From: Reticulascus tulasneorum
Taxonomy: Eukaryota; Ascomycota; Sordariomycetes; Glomerellales; Reticulascaceae
Assembly: GCA_001557505.1 (NCBI GenBank)
Contig: LSAX01000010.1
Location: 2,170,001 to 2,234,000, forward strand
Length of the DNA: 64,000 nt
Direction: 5' to 3'
The notes under the pieces were generated by a model. That model did no database searches, was not told the origin of the DNA, and saw only the letters and a list, made by a program, of their open reading frames with translations. Positions 58,616 to 64,000 of the stretch are shown here, piece by piece; position 1 is the stretch's first letter, and the number at the start of each line of letters is the position of its first letter. The position numbers were made by a program, and so were the translations under genes.

Positions 58616-61600
58616 GCTCCAGCTCTGTTCACCTCGCGACGGTATGCTGCTTTTCGCCCCCCCCATGGCCACCCGTCATGGCTGTGCCGGTACTAGGATT
58701 GGGTTTGGAAGAGGTTTGGAACTTTGTCATGTTGGTGGGAAGCGCCGTGTCGCTGCAGCTCCAATCATTAGGTCAGTTTCTGCAAAAGCAGGCTTTTCAT
58801 CGGCGACGACAAGGGCGTGGATGTGCTGGGAATTCGAAGGGATCTATCTCGCTTACATCTCTTTTCGGGCTTCCATTTCTCTTCTCGTACTTTTTCTTCT
58901 CTTCTGGTATCTACCTGCCTACCTACCGACCTAGTGATTCCCTTGATCCATATTTTCATTGCCTGCAGTCATTTTTTTCCTCCTGTAGCCGATGTCATGT
59001 GTCGTCATCCGTTAAAAGTTGCTGCTTTCTTCGCTCTGGATACCTCTGAAGCACACTGGGTCTGTTTACTTGATGAGTCCACGAAATTTTGTTATCATGC
59101 ACTGTTGGCGGCCCAAAACCTGGCTTCCTTTTCTAGAAACGGGCAGCTGAAGGATGTGGTGCGTGGAGGAGCAAGCTCTATTGTAGTCTGGTTTATCTTT
59201 GTTTGTATGGAGGGGTCCTGGTTTGTGAATCAGAGCTTTGTAGGTGGGAGACGGAGCAAACGCCGGGAAGTTTGTGTGATATGTTGTGAGCTTGATTAGC
59301 TTTGATGAATGCATAGCGATGCTGGTTTACACTTTGTGACGGGGAGGGGGGTTGAGATGGGAGGTGATTGGTAATAATGTACAGACAGATTGCAGTGGAA
59401 GCCAGACAAGGTACAGGGACAATAAACCCCAGATTGACTCTTGAAGTTCGACTCGGAAAACTTAAAAGGACTCCTCCTGCAAGTGAAGATGCCGAGGCCA
59501 ATATATCTAGCCTTGGGTTGTGTCGAAGCTCGATCTACTAAATACATTGTACCTACCCTCGCTACATACTACCTTACCTACCTAGGTAGAGAGTCCCGAA
59601 CGAAGACAAAAACCTGCGGCTCTTCGTTGCCCGGGTTCCATTTGCAGTCAAGGTATGAAGGACGCAGCACCAGGCTGGCACCCTGAAAAATTCTTCTGCG
59701 TCAAAGGTAAAGATGGCACGCTAGCTCCTTGTCATATTCTTTGTGCACACTTCTTCCTCGCTGGAAGGTGTTGTGGCTCGTGTGGCGGCATTGTACCTCC
59801 AATTCCAGATGCTTGACTTGTTAATAGCCGACCTCCGGGACCCATCAGCCAGGTAGATGACTTGCGAGCCCCGATCGGAATTCGGCCTTGTCTCGGATTC
59901 TGTAACTTGAAAGGGACGAATCTGATCTCGAGACAACAGGCATCGACTGGTCCGTCTCACACCCTGTTGAGTGGCCATAGCTTGGAGCATCTTGTAGGAT
60001 TCGGATTGGGGTTGTGCTCATCGGTCTATGGCTGCTTTCGACTAGGTGTCTCTGACCCCACTAGCCATATCTCTAGTTACCAAGCATGCCTGGGGAGACA
60101 ACGAAGCAGACGTGGCTGCGCTGCTGGGGTAGTGCTCCGTGTTGTAACGGTACCTGTCCAAGGTGCAGGACCACGATGGATCGACGGCGACGGATGCAGA
60201 GAAGTTGACGAGTCATTCACCAGGTAACTAGTGGATGGTCAAATTGATTCACTGTACCAGATGGGCATGATCTCATTTGAAGTTGAGTCTTGTGAAGATG
60301 AATGGAAGACTAGGTATCTTTGCTAAGAGAACGACGATGGAAGATCCTTTCATCTCCTCACTTTTCCTACTACATCGATCCGGTCTATTAATTGCCGGTT
60401 ATCTAAACCACCATGGCTTCCACCGCGACGAAGAGCCTTAATATCTTGCCGGAACATCATTCGCACTACCTACATTGGACTGATAGGGGTAGAAGACAGC
60501 GCATTATAGGGGTGGAGTGAGCGCTCTGTACCGATTTTTAATTATGCAGGACAGTTCTTGTCTGGCACGTCTGGTTCCCAACTAGGACCCTACTTCAACA
60601 AACTTCTTTAACCTATGTGCCTATGTACCAACCCCTACTCGTGTCGGAATCAATTAATAGGCGCTGGTTGCTACTTGAACGAAATGCGCAAATTCTCCAC
60701 TAATACTGCAAGGTAATTATGGACCTTCCATGATTTGTACGTACATAGGCTGATACATAGAAAATGGGACCTTGCTAGGGCGTCCCCAGGCTCATTACGT
60801 AGGTCGGGAGTGGCCACTAGTTAATTAGCTAGGACGAAGATAACATTCTACCTCCAAGAGATCCATTGGATGGAGAGTTGAAAGGATATTCTTTTTTGAG
60901 TTTTCTGGGAGAATAAGAATCGTATGTTGGCATTGGTCGCCAGGCCGTCGAGTTCCAATTGATGCCGTCATGTCTGTTCAGTAGCACCTAAGCAAAACCA
61001 CCCCAACTACCTACATACTCTTCAGTCAGCCAGCCGCAGCGTACACACACATCATGGGTCCCCAGGTCCCCCGCGAATTTAATACGCATTAGCATATGCC
61101 CAACATGCCCAAATACCTCTCAATACTACATAGGTAGTAGTTAGTACTACGCAAATAGCTGGAGTAACTAAGGTAGTGAGAGCTTCAAGCGTCAGTGGGG
61201 TGCATACGTACCTAGAAATGTCCTCGTAGCATAGCAAATAAAAAGAATAAGAAAAAGAGGTAAAACATTGTCCAGGACGCGTTGGACACGTTTTGTGAGT
61301 AAAACTACCCATCACTTGGCAGAGACGAAAGCCGTAAGAGGGAGGGCACACCTGTAGATATCAAGAACAAATGTTGCTTCGTGTAGCGGCCTGGACCCTG
61401 TAGCGAATGCCTGAACTCGTCCGCCATTGTGGGACTGCTCAGGCGATCTACCTGCCTGTAGAACAGCTCTCGGTTTGAGCGGCAGTGTGTGCTGGACTTT
61501 TCAAACACACACATACCAACCCAGTAGTACATACCCGCCTTTTCGGCTTTGCCTTGTGCGATTATTATTCAACCCTCTCTCTCTCTCTCTCCTCTCGCGG

Positions 61601-62150
61601 TCGTCCATTCAAATCCTCCACCCCCATTCTCTCACTCTCTGTGCTCACAAGCAGTTGCATTTTGGCTGCTGCAAAACCCACACCACACCAACCACCACCT
61701 CCTCCGACTCTCACCACTTTGCACCTTGCCTCCGAACCCCTACTAAAATACTTTCATTAGCTCTGCCTGTTATCGATCCGACGACTAACACGGCATTGTC
61801 TCCCCATCCTCGCCCCCCATAGCACCATTGTCATCATGAATACATAGGACACCCGAGAGATTTGAATTCCACCACAAGGTCGGGCTGCGTCTGCCCAATT
61901 TCCCAATCCTCTCTTGGCGCTCGCGCCTTTCCCAGGCCCGGCCAGCCAGCCAGCCAACCCCAAGCCCCATCCGGTCGCTTAACGCGTTCGATACCAACGA
62001 CGACATCACCCTCAGCCGCCAGGCTTTTCCTCCGTCCTCCTGCTCACCCGTCCGTCCTCCCTTCATCATCGTCAAGCACCGACGCCTTTTCCTCCCCGCG
62101 CCGACGTCTCCCCCTCCGAGCTGGGAAGCACCCACTGTTCGCCGTCAGCC
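58616..62150. other. Intergenic region between PUB1 and YAK1
   Basis: About 3.5 kb. No supportable coding gene. It holds the PUB1 3' region, a perfect TACCTAGGTA palindrome at 59579-59588 and more TACC clusters near 58913, 61005 and 61130. The YAK1 promoter/leader, rich in C and T, runs from about 61560. Confidence 0.5.
61575..61590. repeat. (CT)8 tract in the YAK1 promoter/leader
   Basis: Eight CT units followed by more pyrimidine-rich sequence, about 570 bp upstream of the YAK1 start. CT-rich blocks often mark transcription start regions in fungal genes. Confidence 0.8.
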
Positions 62151-64000
62151 ATGGACTCTCAGTGGCAGGGCTACGGTGACTCTAACAGTACCGGCCGACG
62201 ATACAATGGCAGCGCCCAACCGCCTCGAGATTACAACGGCCAGCTCCAGAGCCAACCGCCTGCCGGTTTCAAATACGAGCAGTACCAGCAGGCACCACAG
62301 GGCCCGCTAAGCTCCACCACCTCTCCCATTTCCTCCCCTCAGGCGCGAGACGGCAACGGCGACATTTCCATGCAGGACGCACAGGATCCATACTCGAGCA
62401 TGAAATATCCCATGAGACCTCATCATCAGTCTCACCTCTCCGGCGGTCGATCGGCGAGTCTGAACTCGCCTGGAGAACCTTCCGCCGCCGCCCAGCGATA
62501 CTCCCCCATGGAAGCTTTGTCTCCAACCTCGCCCTACGCGCCCAAGTCTGCCGCACAGGGCCAGTTCGGCAACACGCCAGGTCAGCGACAATCCCCCACG
62601 AGGCAGACCGATTACAACCCTCAGAGCCCGTACTATAGCGGACGGCAGCAGAATCAGCAGCTTCCTCCCCTCTCATCCTATTCCTCGACTCACGACGGCT
62701 ATCCGTCGACCTTGGTCTCAAACTTGGATGGCTCCTATGCGAACGACCCCAAGTCGCCGCGACGCCCTGTGCCCCAGTCATTGGCCATAGTCGGAAAGGG
62801 CCCTGTGCCCGAGTTTAAGAAGCTGAGGGCTCCAACGGATCTTCGGCCAAAGGTCAACTCACAACCCCCATTCCGACGAGCGAACCCCGAGGGTGGATTC
62901 ATCAGTGTAAGCAAGCTTCGATAGCACATCCCATCAACGAACTATCTGTTCTGACCTTACCCACAGCCCCTCCAAGCACTCACTGTGCACCTGCCTGCCA
63001 CGTACAGGATATGCAACCCGAGCTTCAAATACGAATCGTCGCGAAATCCTCGTCGTGTACTCACAAAGCCGAGCAAGGGTGTTAAGAATGATGGCTACGA
63101 TAACGAGGACAGCGACTACATCTTATACGTGAATGACATTTTAGGCTCGGAAGAAGCAGGTCACAAGTAAGTCTTGATGCTCTGCTCGGCTCTATGAAAC
63201 TCTACTAATACCTGCTGCAGGAATCGGTACCTCATCCTCGATGTTCTGGGACAAGGCACATTCGGCCAAGTGGTAAAATGCCAGAACCTGAAGACGCAGG
63301 AGGTCGTCGCCGTGAAGGTGATCAAGAATCGTACAGCATACTTCAACCAGAGTATGATGGAGGTGTCCGTCCTGGATCTGGTACGATACCACTTTATCCC
63401 TCACACCTTCATACCAGCGCTAATATGAGGACTTGCAGCTCAATACCAAGCTGGACAAGAACGACGATCATCATCTGTTGCGATTGAAGGATACTTTTAT
63501 ACACCGACAGCATCTTTGCTTGGTTTTCGAGTTGCTGAGCGTCAATTTGTACGAGCTAATCAAGCAGAACCAATTCAGAGGCCTGAGCACCACGCTTGTG
63601 CGCGTCTTCGCCCAGCAACTCCTCAACGGGTTGGCTCTACTTAACAAAGCTCGCCTTATTCACTGCGATTTGAAGCCCGAGAACATTCTGCTCAAGAACC
63701 TCGAGAGTCCCATCATCAAGATCATCGACTTTGGGTCGGCCTGCGATGAACGGCAGACGGTGTACACGTACATCCAGTCCAGGTTTTACCGGTCTCCGGA
63801 GGTCCTGTTGGGATTGCCCTACTCCTCTGCCATTGACATGTGGTCGCTCGGATGTATCGTTGTGGAATTGTTCTTGGGACTCCCGCTATTTCCTGGATCA
63901 TCGGAATACAACCAAGTGTCGCGCATTGTGGAGATGCTGGGCAACCCGCCAAATTGGATGATCGAGATGGGCAAGCAGGCTGGGGAGTTCTTTGAGAAGA
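62151..64000 (+). CDS. YAK1: YAK1-type DYRK protein kinase, 3' end cut by window
   Basis: Dual-specificity tyrosine-regulated kinase of the Yak1 class, a growth-restraining kinase acting opposite the PKA/TOR pathways. Exons 62151-62906, 62967-63166, 63221-63380 and 63439 to beyond 64000. Introns are 60, 54 and 58 nt, all with GTAAGN or GTACGA donors. The first 250 residues are disordered (Gln, Pro, Ser, Tyr), followed by the DYRK-homology segment (RRVLTKPSKG, DSDYILYVND). The kinase domain begins at about 321: YLILDVLGQGTFGQVVKC, VAVKVIKN, CDLKPENILL, IIDFGSACDE. The activation loop YTYIQSRFYRSPE has the Y-x-Y autophosphorylation motif of DYRKs. About 506 residues are visible. Confidence 0.95.

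Overview
The window is nuclear DNA of a filamentous ascomycete (Pezizomycotina, most likely Sordariomycetes). The evidence is short introns (48 to 112 nt, one of 360 nt) with GTAAGT-like donors and CTAAC or CTGAC branch sites, widely spaced monocistronic genes, pyrimidine-rich leaders, and proteins of clear fungal type (PUB1, YAK1, OPY1, an Ark/Prk kinase, an INSIG-domain protein). I see no transposon, CRISPR array, convincing tRNA or rRNA gene, or secondary-metabolite cluster. Exon structures were built by hand from splice signals, reading frame and family knowledge, without transcript support.

Layout. 0 to 8.4 kb: 3' part of an Ark1/Prk1-type actin-regulating kinase (-), head to head with the ribosome-biogenesis WD40 protein MAK11 (+), which carries an apparent frameshift; then an INSIG-domain sterol regulator (+) and a small unknown gene (-). 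8.4 to 16.3 kb: a long gene-poor stretch, a double-RING/LON-domain protein (+) and a 2EXR/F-box-like protein (+). 16.9 to 24 kb: a mitochondrial PPR protein (-) divergent from the DNA polymerase alpha catalytic subunit (+), with two MCB-type ACGCGT boxes between them. 25.4 to 30.4 kb: translation factor eIF4G (-), with a stop-free 360-nt intron and a hairpin in its putative leader. 30.4 to 34 kb: gene-free. 34 to 41.9 kb: the spliceosomal helicase Aquarius/Cwf11 (-) divergent from a THO-complex subunit (Hpr1/THOC1, +) whose C-terminus is a guanylate-kinase-like domain. 42.5 to 53.7 kb: an unknown protein (+), a double-PH OPY1-like protein (+), a secreted GH5 glycoside hydrolase (+) and an acidic, possibly Mediator-related protein (-). 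53.7 to 56.9 kb: gene-free, with a 14-bp inverted repeat and a strongly structured GC-rich segment. 56.9 to 64 kb: the three-RRM protein PUB1/TIA-1 (+) and the 5' part of the DYRK kinase YAK1 (+), cut by the window end.

Most genes are housekeeping genes of RNA metabolism, translation, replication and signalling, and they are not an operon-like pathway. The functional links the layout suggests are the divergent AQR/THO pair (pre-mRNA splicing and mRNP export) and the cell-cycle-type promoter of POL1. The best candidates for something undescribed are the THOC1 to guanylate-kinase fusion, the structured segment at 55.69 to 55.98 kb, the stop-free eIF4G intron, and the TACC/GGTA palindromic motifs scattered through the intergenic DNA.
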